From the NCBI GenBank assembly GCA_965222525.1, contig OZ244955.1, positions 992,001 through 1,056,000 of the forward strand: DNA of 64,000 bases. Reading direction: 5' to 3'. Below are positions 8,679 to 17,167 of the stretch, one piece after another (position 1 is the stretch's first letter; the number at the start of each line of letters is the position of its first letter). A model generated the notes under the pieces. The model saw only the letters and a list, made by a program, of their open reading frames with translations, was not told the DNA's origin and did not search any database. Source of the DNA: CBDCUF01 sp965222525. GTDB lineage: Bacteria > Pseudomonadota > Alphaproteobacteria > Rickettsiales > UBA8987. The translations under genes were made by a program, and so were the position numbers.

Positions 8679-9797
8679 ATGAAACCGACACGTGCAAATA
8701 ACAGCCTTTTCTATCAATGGTGGTGGACTGTCGACCGCTATACCCTGCTTGCGGTTGCAACGATTACTGCTATTGGTGTGGTGCTGGTAATGGCGGCAAG
8801 CCCTATGGTTGCAGGCAAAATCGGCTTGCAGTCCTTCCATTTCGTCAACCGCCATGTTGTATTCCTTATTCTCGGGGCAGGCTGTATATTTGTATTTTCT
8901 ATGATGCCGCTGGTGTGGATTCGGCGGATTGCAGTGATTTCGCTGGTCGGCTGTCTGGCGCTTATGGTGCTGGTGCTGCTGATGGATGGCTCTGCCAAGG
9001 GTGCCAAACGCTGGATTATGCTGGCCGGTTTCTCGCTCCAGCCTTCGGAATTTCTCAAGCCGTTTTTTGCAGTAGTTACGGCCTGGTTCCTTGCCCGACG
9101 GAATATGGAGGATGATTTTCCCGGCTACAGGCTTGCGCTTGGCTCATATTTACTGGTTGTGCTTCTGCTTATCCTGCAGCCGGATTTTGGTATGACGGTT
9201 GCGGTGTCGGTTATGTGGGGAGCACAGATGTTCCTTTCCGGCCTGCCAGTGTTATGGATTATGGCGATAAGTGTGCTGGGTATTGGCGGTGCAGTGGGAG
9301 CATATTTCCTGCTGCCACATGTGGCGCACCGGATTAACACTTTCCTCAACCCTGCTACCGGAGATAACTACCAGACCGAAAAATCGCTGGAGGCTTTTAT
9401 AAATGGCGGGTTGTTGGGGCGTGGTCCTGGAGAGGGAGTGGTAAAAAGCAGTATCCCCGATGCGCATACCGACTTCATATTTGCAGTAGCGGGTGAGGAA
9501 TTCGGGCAGATTGTCTGTTTGATAATCATTATGCTGTTTGCATTTGTGGTGGTTAAGGGCTTTATGAATGTATTCAGGGAGAATGATTTATTCGTGTTTT
9601 ACGCCACTGCGGGGTTGCTAACCATGTTCGGGTTTCAGGCAATGGTCAATATGGGGGTAGCACTGAACCTGCTGCCCAATACCGGTATGACACTTCCCTT
9701 CGTCAGCTATGGCGGTTCATCAACAATCGCCACCTCAATCACGATGGGTATGATCCTCGCCTTTACCAGAAAGAGATTTGGTAATAAAAGAAGGTAG
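8679..9797 (+). CDS. ftsW: SEDS peptidoglycan glycosyltransferase FtsW
   Basis: Polytopic membrane enzyme (372 residues, about ten hydrophobic segments) that polymerises lipid II at the division septum. SEDS motifs are AKRWIMLAGFSLQPSEFLK near 105, AHTDFIFAVAGEEFG near 262, and GMTLPFVSYGGSS near 335. The GMTLPFVSYGGSS form and the preceding VNMGVALNLLPNTG favour FtsW over RodA. Unusually for FtsW, no murG, murC or ftsQ is adjacent, so it lies outside a dcw cluster. It is followed within 9 bases by coaBC. Confidence 0.88.
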   Translation: MKPTRANNSLFYQWWWTVDRYTLLAVATITAIGVVLVMAASPMVAGKIGLQSFHFVNRHVVFLILGAGCIFVFSMMPLVWIRRIAVISLVGCLALMVLVLLMDGSAKGAKRWIMLAGFSLQPSEFLKPFFAVVTAWFLARRNMEDDFPGYRLALGSYLLVVLLLILQPDFGMTVAVSVMWGAQMFLSGLPVLWIMAISVLGIGGAVGAYFLLPHVAHRINTFLNPATGDNYQTEKSLEAFINGGLLGRGPGEGVVKSSIPDAHTDFIFAVAGEEFGQIVCLIIIMLFAFVVVKGFMNVFRENDLFVFYATAGLLTMFGFQAMVNMGVALNLLPNTGMTLPFVSYGGSSTIATSITMGMILAFTRKRFGNKRR

Positions 9798-9806
9798 TCA
9801 CCTGCT

Positions 9807-11012
9807 ATGAACTCCATACTTCTTATAATAACCGGCAGTATTGCGGCGGAGAAAATTCCTGAGCTGATAAGGTTTTTGCGCAATGGGGGGGTGGACATAA
9901 CTTGTGTTGTCACCAAAAGCGGGCAGGAATTCATTACCCTTGCGGAATGCGAGAAGCTGACTGGTAAAAGAGCTTACAGCGATATGTTTCCCTATAGCGA
10001 CGAGATGGAGCATATCCGGCTTTCACGTGAAAATGACCTTGTTGTAGTTGCACCCGCAACTGCGAATATACTGGCGAAAATGGCGTATGGGTTAGCGGAT
10101 GATTTGGCCTCTGCGCTTTTGCTTGCATCGAACAAGAGGACACTTGTTGCGCCGGCGATGAATGTGCATATGTGGGAAAATCCGGCAACACAGCGTAATA
10201 TAGGCCAGCTAAAACAGGACGGCATTGCCTTTATCGGGCCGAATAAAGGGGATTTGGCTTGTGGTGAAGAAGGTTTTGGCCGTATGTCCGAGCCTGCCGA
10301 AATTGCAGCGGCAGTGATGGATTTTCTGCAAGGCGGGGGAGACAGGCGCGCCGGAGCGCTGCCACTTTCCGGCAAGACTGCTCTGGTAACTGCAGGTGCT
10401 ACGATTGAACCGATTGACCCCGCTCGCTATATAAGCAACCACTCTTCCGGCAAGCAGGGATATACAATTGCGCAAGAACTGCATTCTGCGGGAGCTGATG
10501 TGACACTGGTTTCCGGAGCAGCCAGCATTCCGCCTCCTGCGAATATTTCCGTGGTAAATGTTGAGTCGGCGGAGGAAATGCTACAGGTTTGTGAGCGGCT
10601 TCTGCCGGTTGACATAGCGGTATTTGCCGCAGCGGTGGCGGACTGGCGGGTTGCAGAGCCTCTCGATAACAAGCTCAAGAAATCAACCGAACCTCCAACT
10701 TTAAAACTGACAGAAAATCCTGATATTTTGCAGAGAGTTAGTCAACACAAAACCAATCGTCCAGGACTGGTAATCGGCTTTGCGGCGGAGAGTGAAAAGC
10801 TGGCAGACAATGCCCGAAAAAAGCTGAAAAACAAAGGATGTGACTGGATTATAGCTAATGATATTTCGGATGCAAAAGTCTTTGGTGCGGATGAAAATGA
10901 GGTAGAGTTTTTTTCTTCAGAAAAGCATGAAAAATGGCCAAGAATGAGTAAACAGGAGGTAGCGGAAAGGCTTGCTAATGAGGTAGTGGAATTTTTTGCA
11001 CAAAATTCTTAA
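9807..11012 (+). CDS. coaBC: Phosphopantothenoylcysteine synthetase/decarboxylase
   Basis: Bifunctional coenzyme A biosynthesis enzyme of 401 residues. The N-terminal flavoprotein (CoaC) half shows GSIAAEKIPELIR, PAMNVHMWENPATQ and the substrate clamp around GDLACGEEGFGRMSEP. The C-terminal CoaB half begins near residue 190 with TAGATIEPIDPARYISNHSS, the typical nucleotide-binding entry. The usual Gly-Ile-Ala-Ala-Tyr is replaced by SIAAEK. The 3' end overlaps the convergent COQ9 gene by 38 bases. Confidence 0.94.
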   Translation: MNSILLIITGSIAAEKIPELIRFLRNGGVDITCVVTKSGQEFITLAECEKLTGKRAYSDMFPYSDEMEHIRLSRENDLVVVAPATANILAKMAYGLADDLASALLLASNKRTLVAPAMNVHMWENPATQRNIGQLKQDGIAFIGPNKGDLACGEEGFGRMSEPAEIAAAVMDFLQGGGDRRAGALPLSGKTALVTAGATIEPIDPARYISNHSSGKQGYTIAQELHSAGADVTLVSGAASIPPPANISVVNVESAEEMLQVCERLLPVDIAVFAAAVADWRVAEPLDNKLKKSTEPPTLKLTENPDILQRVSQHKTNRPGLVIGFAAESEKLADNARKKLKNKGCDWIIANDISDAKVFGADENEVEFFSSEKHEKWPRMSKQEVAERLANEVVEFFAQNS

Positions 11013-11580
11013 AACCAGACTTAACCTTCTGAATCTGCATTACATTTTCTATACGTTTATTTAGAAACTCCCGTGTATCCCGATAACCGTCAGAATTATC
11101 TTTCAGCCAGTATAAAAGCGTGCTGCTATAAACTCCGGCCAGCAGGAAACGCTTGCTGTAATAGTTGAAATCCGTGGATTTGTCACCCGCCGCATACCAC
11201 ATCAGGCTAACCGTCCGGCTGATATTACGCAACGCACGGCCTGAATTATGTGGCAGAGCATAATAGGCGGTGAGCTTGCGGATTGCCTCCTTATGGCGGT
11301 CGTAAATCTCCAGCCGAATCATTACCGCCTCGGCAATCCGGTCACGGATACGCATTTCCGAAAAATCCCGTCTGTCAAACTCCTCCTGCATCTGTTTATC
11401 AAAATAATCGGCAAGATAGTCAGTAGCTTCGGCAATACCCCCAGGAAATTCAATATACGCACGGTTTTTATCATAACCGCAATCTTCCGCAGCCTTTTCC
11501 AGTGCCTCCTTTCCCCACCCGTCAAACGCCGCATTCTGCAACAGTTTCTGGGCTATTTCATGTTTTGTGTCGTTTGTCAT
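10975..11580 (-). CDS. COQ9 family ubiquinone biosynthesis protein
   Basis: 201 residues. The N-terminal AFDGWGKEALEKAAEDCGY and the RIRDRIAEAVMIRLE segment are characteristic of COQ9, a TetR-fold lipid-binding protein that presents ubiquinone precursors to COQ7. The family is confined to mitochondria and alphaproteobacteria, which supports the lineage call. The gene converges on coaBC, sharing 38 bases at the 3' ends. Confidence 0.88.
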   Translation of the reverse strand: MTNDTKHEIAQKLLQNAAFDGWGKEALEKAAEDCGYDKNRAYIEFPGGIAEATDYLADYFDKQMQEEFDRRDFSEMRIRDRIAEAVMIRLEIYDRHKEAIRKLTAYYALPHNSGRALRNISRTVSLMWYAAGDKSTDFNYYSKRFLLAGVYSSTLLYWLKDNSDGYRDTREFLNKRIENVMQIQKVKSGFKNFVQKIPLPH

Positions 11581-11593
11581 AGTTTTAAAAGGA

Positions 11594-11706
11594 TGTCATC
11601 CCGAACTCGTTTCGGGCTCCAGATGATAGATGATGGATTATAGATGATAGAGAGAGGGGTAATGGCAAGTCTTCCATCATCCATAATCTATCATCCATCA
11701 TCTGGG
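11594..11706. repeat. Palindromic repeat, TGTCATCCCG end with GATGATAG core
   Basis: Starts with a TGTCATCC hairpin of the family E type and continues with a large imperfect palindrome made of GATGATAGATGATGG words on one arm and their complement on the other. The same core recurs within other families near 28003 and at 54008-54375. It separates the COQ9 and rpsU promoters. Confidence 0.8.
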
Positions 11707-11821
11707 TACAGATTTTTACCGTTTTCGCTTGACTAATCTGTAGAAATGCCTAAAAAGGGCAGTTCCTGCGTCTTTGGTTATATGCTATAATGAAAGGCCG
11801 TTTAAGAAAAGAGGTAATTTT

Positions 11822-12013
11822 TTGGTTCAGATTAACGTAAAAGATGGAAATATTGAGCAGGCAATGCGTATGCTCAAGAAAAAGCTGCAGCGTGAAGGCG
11901 TGTTCCGCGAAATGAGACAGCGCCGTTTCTATGAAAAACCCTCCGAAAAACGGGTGCGTGAGCAACAGGAATCCGTACGCCGCAACCGCCGTAATCGCTA
12001 TTATGACGATTAG
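11822..12013 (+). CDS. rpsU: 30S ribosomal protein S21 (TTG start)
   Basis: 63 residues: VQINVKDGNIEQAMRMLKKK, followed by the family's REMRQRRFYEKPSEKR and a basic tail. Family members start immediately before the VQINV segment. The matching codon here is TTG at 11822, preceded by AAGAGGTAA at good distance; an ATG 48 bases upstream would add a non-family extension. S21 helps the 30S subunit bind mRNA leaders. Confidence 0.93.
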   Translation: MVQINVKDGNIEQAMRMLKKKLQREGVFREMRQRRFYEKPSEKRVREQQESVRRNRRNRYYDD

Positions 12014-12026
12014 GTCTGTATTTCTT

Positions 12027-13340
12027 TTACTCCAAAGGGTGTTTCCTGAAGAATTTATCTACCGCATCGCGGATGCCGCGGGTTAGTTTATGGCGATGCT
12101 GTTCGGTTTTAAGCAGCTTTTCCTCATGCCGGTTTGACATATAACCAAGCTCCAGCAGCACGGAAGGCACATCCGCACCAGTCAGCACAGCAAATCCGGC
12201 AAAGCGATGGGTCTTGCGCAGTAATTTCGCATCATCTCCCAACTCACCAACCAGTGTCTCGGCAAAAATGGCAGACTTGTTCTTGTTCTGCCGCCGTGCC
12301 AAATCTATCAGCACCTCACGCGCATCCTTACTATCATCCTTAAGATTTACATCACGCAGAACCTCCTCCTTATGCGCTTTTCTGAGCAGTTTCTTCGCCT
12401 CATATTCCGAGCGTTTCTCGGAAATAGTATATACTGAAAGTCCGCGAGTCTTGGGGTTAGGGTGCGAATCTGCATGGATGGAAATAAACAGGTCAGCCTT
12501 ATATTGACGGGCTTTTTTTACCCTGTTACCGAGATTGATATAGCGGTCGCGACTACGGGTCATTTTCACCCGGTAACGTCCGGTATCCTCCAGAATCTTA
12601 CGCAATGTATGCGCATATTGCAGGGTTATGTCCTTCTCTTTTGTTCCTGATTTGCCGATAGCACCGGGGTCAATTCCGCCATGGCCAGGGTCAAGCACTA
12701 TCACCGGCTTGCGACGACTGCGCGGTTTTGAAACCACCTCGGCAGTTTCCGCCCCATCATCAGGCGATTCATATTGTGTAAACGCACTACTATCACCATA
12801 TCCCTTTAATTCCAGTGGCTTAAAGGTAGGAACCTTAAATGGTGAATTAGATTGATACTTATATTGCATTGAGGCCGGCAGGTCACTGTTGCCCTGAGTT
12901 TTACGAGAAGCAAGCGGATTTTCAGCCCCCCTCCCCTTCGCAGCAAATTTCACTACCAGATGATGTCCGGAAAACTGCTTGTTAGGTGTAATAAAATACG
13001 CATCGGTTATATCCACCGCCTGATTCAGATCGACTACTACCCTTAATTTCCCGGGCTTCGGCGAACCATGCCGTACTTTCGTAGCCACAGGATGCAGAAC
13101 CGGCCTGTCCTGTACCTTCCACTTGACGTTATCAATATCCACCACCAGCCGGTGCGGGTCTTTCAGGGTAAAATGCCGGTAATCGGCGGCTCCCTGCAAA
13201 TCCAGAACAAATTTATATTCTCCCTTCTTATCATTCTTAAAACGATAGCCGGTCACCGAATCGGCAGCATGGACTTCTGCATAACCAGTTGAAATAATAA
13301 CAAAAAACAGTATCAGAAAAGTTTTTACAGCTATTTTCAT
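12027..13340 (-). CDS. amiC: Exported N-acetylmuramoyl-L-alanine amidase with AMIN domain
   Basis: Starting at the ATG at 13338-13340 gives 437 residues and a clean signal peptide (MKIAVKTFLILFFVIISTGY). An AMIN domain (about 25-140) targets the enzyme to septal peptidoglycan. A linker leads to the zinc amidase domain: VIVLDPGHGGIDPGAIG near 215 carries the first His, followed by a Glu-containing KEKDITL, FISIHADSHPNP, and the C-terminal catalytic Glu in VLLELGYMSN. It cleaves peptide stems from glycan strands during cell separation. An upstream ATG at 13385 would block the signal peptide and is rejected. Confidence 0.92.
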   Translation of the reverse strand: MKIAVKTFLILFFVIISTGYAEVHAADSVTGYRFKNDKKGEYKFVLDLQGAADYRHFTLKDPHRLVVDIDNVKWKVQDRPVLHPVATKVRHGSPKPGKLRVVVDLNQAVDITDAYFITPNKQFSGHHLVVKFAAKGRGAENPLASRKTQGNSDLPASMQYKYQSNSPFKVPTFKPLELKGYGDSSAFTQYESPDDGAETAEVVSKPRSRRKPVIVLDPGHGGIDPGAIGKSGTKEKDITLQYAHTLRKILEDTGRYRVKMTRSRDRYINLGNRVKKARQYKADLFISIHADSHPNPKTRGLSVYTISEKRSEYEAKKLLRKAHKEEVLRDVNLKDDSKDAREVLIDLARRQNKNKSAIFAETLVGELGDDAKLLRKTHRFAGFAVLTGADVPSVLLELGYMSNRHEEKLLKTEQHRHKLTRGIRDAVDKFFRKHPLE

Positions 13341-13442
13341 ATTGTTTGTTATATAAAGGTAAGGAAACCCTGTGATATTATACATTTACCTGATAAAAAC
13401 AAGGCAGTTTGCGACCCTGAAAGTATAAATCCGGTAAAAATA

Positions 13443-13871
13443 ATGAAACCGTACACTACATTGATAAAACTCACCAAAGAGGATTTAGACAGGAAACGCA
13501 GGGAGTTAAATATAGTTCTTGATAAGAAGGATGAGTTGCTTGCCAAAAAGCAACAATTGCAGGAAAGCCTGTTGCAGGAGCAGGAGTTTGTTAACAAATC
13601 TTCAGGGCAGAACCCCACAGGTGCTTATGGCTATACCAGTTTTGCAGCAAAAATAGGGATGCAGCAGGAAAATATAGACAGGACAGTGGCAATGCTGGAC
13701 GAAGAGATTGAGAAAATGTCGAAAACAGTAGCGGAATCCTTTGCCGAACTGAAAAAATACGAAATTATCATGGAGAAGAAAAATCAGGAAATTCTGGCCG
13801 AATCCGCCCGCCTGGAGCGCATCGAAATGGACGAACTCGGCATGATGCGCTTCAATAAAAAAAGTGAGTAG
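13443..13871 (+). CDS. fliJ: FliJ-like flagellar export protein
   Basis: 142 residues, almost entirely coiled coil. It begins TTLIKLTKEDLDRKRREL, has a central GYTSFAAKIGMQQENIDRT break and ends ARLERIEMDELGMMRF. This matches the alphaproteobacterial FliJ layout: two helices around a Tyr/Phe-rich hinge and an Asp-Glu terminal motif. FliJ links the flagellar export ATPase to the export gate. No other flagellar gene is nearby, so function is inferred from pattern only. Confidence 0.65.
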   Translation: MKPYTTLIKLTKEDLDRKRRELNIVLDKKDELLAKKQQLQESLLQEQEFVNKSSGQNPTGAYGYTSFAAKIGMQQENIDRTVAMLDEEIEKMSKTVAESFAELKKYEIIMEKKNQEILAESARLERIEMDELGMMRFNKKSE

Positions 13872-13901
13872 ATATAAAAGATAAGTAAACAGTATAAATC
13901 A

Positions 13902-16900
13902 CTATACTAGTTGTTGAGTGGGGTGAGTACCAGTAATACGTTTCTGTCTCCGTTCCCGTCGGCGTTCGCCGAGCATTAGCAGGCTGGGGGTGAAGAACAG
14001 GGTTAATATGGTCGCAAAGGCAAGCCCACCGGCAATTGAGGTGGACATTTGCTGCCACCATTGTGAAGCAGGTGCGCCGAAAGTCAGGTCACGTCCGATA
14101 AAATCGATATTCATCCCCACCACCATCGGAATCAGACCAAGTATGGTAGTGCCGGCAGTAAGCAGAATCGGGCGTATCCGTTGTGCGCCGGTACGCAGCA
14201 GCGCTTCCCTTGCATTCATCCCCGACTCACGCAATATTTTGTATGTGTCTATGAAGATAATATTGTTATTCACCACAATCCCTGCCAGTGCGATAATCCC
14301 CACCCCGCACATCACAATACCGAAAGGCTGTACGGTCACCAGCAACCCAAGCACTACCCCGCCGGTAGAAAGAAACACCGCACTCATAATAATAACCGTA
14401 TGCCAGATATTATTGAACTGCATCAGCAGCACAAGTGTCATAGCCGAAAGCGCCAGGATAAAGGCATTCATGAGGAACGCACCGGTTTCCTTCTGGTCCT
14501 CATCCTCCCCCTTGAATGCAATCCGCACTTCAGGGTCAAGCCTGCCACTTTCATAAGCCTGTTTAAGCCAGCTTTCCATCTCCTTGAGTTTGTTATTGGC
14601 CAGCAAACCTTCCTCGACATCGGCCTTGATACTGATAACCCGTACACCATTCACCCGCTCGATTTTGCCCAGTTTGGGCTTTGCCTTGCGGGTGACGAAA
14701 TTGCTTATCGGCACCGGCCCGTTATCGGTTATTGCACGCAGATTATCCAGCGTATCCAGCCGCCGGTCACTGCTCGGAAAACGCAGCAATATATCCACCT
14801 CGTCATCACTGTCATCAGGGCGGTAGGTAGTGGCTTTCAGCCCGTTGGTCACCATACGGATGAAATTGCCGACAACCAGCATATCCGCCCCGAAACGTGC
14901 GGCCTTCTCACGGTCAACATCCAGCTGCCACTCAATACCCGGAATCGGGCGGCTATCCTCTGTATCAATAAACCCGCCGATTTCCTTCATCCCTTCCAGT
15001 ATGGTTTCCACCGCAGGACTAACCTTGTCAGGAAAGCGGGAGGAAAGTTCCAGCTCTATCGGCTTGCTGCTGGGTGGCCCAGGTTTGTCCTCGCCGGTTT
15101 CTACCATGATTCCGGGCAGGTCGGCAGTACGCCGGCGGATTTCAGCCAGAATCTCGGCAGAAGGCCTACGTATCTCCCAATCCTGATATTCAAGCTGTAT
15201 CAGCCCGATTGCATCCTCAGCCAGCGCACCACCCTTGGCACCGCCATCAACCTTGCCTGCGCTGGTGTAGAAAACCTTCACCTCATCGGTCATATCGGAT
15301 ATACGCTCTTCCACCTCACTTACCAGCTTGTCCTTCTCAAACACCGACATATTACCCCGCGCATGAACAATAACCTGCGCATTTTCCGGCTCTATACTGG
15401 GGAAGAATTCACTGCCTACACCAAAAGTCTTGTACCCGAAAAATATAAGGAGTATCAGCGCCAGTATTAAAGCGGCAAATATCCCGGGCAGGCGCAGTAC
15501 CCTGTCCAGCAGGGAAACATAACCGCCGGTAAGCCCGTCAACATTATGAATATCGCCGCCTTCCCCGGCACGGATGGAGCGTTCGGTACGATCGTCAAAA
15601 CTGTCCACCTTACCAAACCATGTACCCAGTACAGGAATAAATATAAGAGCCATCAATAGTGAGCCGGTCAGGGTGGCTATCAGGGTAAGCGGCATGAATT
15701 TCATAAACTGCCCCATAATTCCCGGCCAGAATAAAAGCGGTGCAAATACCAGCAGGGTGGTAACAGTCGAGGCTATAATCGGCCAGCTCATACGTTTTGC
15801 TGCCTCACCGTAAGCCTGACGATAGGATACACCATCTATCATCCGCCGGTTGGCATATTCCACCACCACAATCGCCGAATCCACCAGCATCCCGATAGAC
15901 AGAATCAGGCTGAACAAAACTACGATATTCAGGGTTAAATCAAGGAAGGAAAGCGTCAATATGCCAAACAGAAACGCTCCCGGAATTGCAATTGCGACCA
16001 GGGTACCGGAGCGCATCCCGATAAAGAATATGATAACCACAAACACCAGGAATATCGCCAGAAGCACGTTGTTCTGCAAGTCTGACACCATATTTTTAAT
16101 ACGGGTGGAGGTATCCTGCGCAAATAATACATTTACCCCCTCCGGCCAGTATTGACGTTCAGCCTCGACAATCTCCTTGACCTTGTCGATAGTCTCGATG
16201 ATATTCTCACCGGTACGCTTGGATACCTCCAGCGCTACAGCAGGCTTGCCGTTCACCCGTGCGAAATTCTCCGGATCCTTGAAAGTCTTGTGGACGGTCG
16301 CAATATCACCGACCTTTACCACCGCATCCTTGTTCACCTTGACCGGCAGTTCCAGTATATCATTCAGATTCTCAAGCAGTCCCGGCACCTTGATTACATG
16401 CCGCCCTGCACCGGTATCAATAGCCCCCGCCGCCACCAGCAGGTTATTACGGGTTACAAACTGTACTATATCCGAAGTAAGGTCGTAGCTTTCCAGCATA
16501 AGCGGGTCGATTATAATATCGACAGATTCCTCACGGTCGCCGGCAATCTTGACATCAAGTACCGAACTCAACTCCTCAATATTATCCCGCAGGCTGCGGG
16601 CAAGCTTGATAAGCGTGCGCTCCGGAATATCACCGGTCAGTATAACATTCACCACCGGAAACAGGCTGTAATTCTCCTCCTGTACAACAGGCTCCTCGGT
16701 TTCCTCAGGCAGCTCCGGCCTGGCCATATCCACCTTCTCCCGCACATCCAGCAGAGCCTTGTCACTATCGAACCCGGCATCAAACTCCAGCATAACCGAA
16801 CCGAAACCTTGTGTAGCGATGGAGCGCACCTCCTTGACACCCTCAATCCCCTGCAATTCCTTCTCCATAGGGCGCAGCAGCAGGCGTTCGGCATCATCCG

Positions 16901-17075
16901 GCGAAATACCCTCATGCGACATCGAGGTATATATGGAAGGTTTTTGCACATCCGGAGCTTCCTCCTTCGGCACCGAAAGATAGGTAATCATCCCGGCAGT
17001 CAGTATCAGCAGTAATATCATCACCACCGCCCGTGACCGGCTTATAGCAGCATCAATTATCGAGTTCATAAGCAA
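13902..17075 (-). CDS. RND superfamily efflux transporter
   Basis: 1057 residues. The AcrB/HAE1-like architecture shows a first membrane helix near residue 15, a large periplasmic loop (VPKEEAPDVQKPSIYTSM onward), membrane helices around 340-550 containing GMLVDSAIVVVEYANRR (the proton-relay aspartate region), a second periplasmic loop and a final helix bundle near 880-1040. It drives proton-coupled export of drugs or other amphiphiles from the inner membrane and periplasm. No membrane-fusion adaptor or TolC gene is adjacent. An ATG two codons downstream (17069) is an equally possible start. Confidence 0.9.
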   Translation of the reverse strand: MLMNSIIDAAISRSRAVVMILLLILTAGMITYLSVPKEEAPDVQKPSIYTSMSHEGISPDDAERLLLRPMEKELQGIEGVKEVRSIATQGFGSVMLEFDAGFDSDKALLDVREKVDMARPELPEETEEPVVQEENYSLFPVVNVILTGDIPERTLIKLARSLRDNIEELSSVLDVKIAGDREESVDIIIDPLMLESYDLTSDIVQFVTRNNLLVAAGAIDTGAGRHVIKVPGLLENLNDILELPVKVNKDAVVKVGDIATVHKTFKDPENFARVNGKPAVALEVSKRTGENIIETIDKVKEIVEAERQYWPEGVNVLFAQDTSTRIKNMVSDLQNNVLLAIFLVFVVIIFFIGMRSGTLVAIAIPGAFLFGILTLSFLDLTLNIVVLFSLILSIGMLVDSAIVVVEYANRRMIDGVSYRQAYGEAAKRMSWPIIASTVTTLLVFAPLLFWPGIMGQFMKFMPLTLIATLTGSLLMALIFIPVLGTWFGKVDSFDDRTERSIRAGEGGDIHNVDGLTGGYVSLLDRVLRLPGIFAALILALILLIFFGYKTFGVGSEFFPSIEPENAQVIVHARGNMSVFEKDKLVSEVEERISDMTDEVKVFYTSAGKVDGGAKGGALAEDAIGLIQLEYQDWEIRRPSAEILAEIRRRTADLPGIMVETGEDKPGPPSSKPIELELSSRFPDKVSPAVETILEGMKEIGGFIDTEDSRPIPGIEWQLDVDREKAARFGADMLVVGNFIRMVTNGLKATTYRPDDSDDEVDILLRFPSSDRRLDTLDNLRAITDNGPVPISNFVTRKAKPKLGKIERVNGVRVISIKADVEEGLLANNKLKEMESWLKQAYESGRLDPEVRIAFKGEDEDQKETGAFLMNAFILALSAMTLVLLMQFNNIWHTVIIMSAVFLSTGGVVLGLLVTVQPFGIVMCGVGIIALAGIVVNNNIIFIDTYKILRESGMNAREALLRTGAQRIRPILLTAGTTILGLIPMVVGMNIDFIGRDLTFGAPASQWWQQMSTSIAGGLAFATILTLFFTPSLLMLGERRRERRQKRITGTHPTQQLV

Positions 17076-17167
17076 AAGATTAGCATATTACGAAAAAAAT
17101 TACAGTTTATTTTAACTCGCTATTCCCTTTACCCTCTCTTGCAAGCCATGTATAAAGCTTTCCTGTT

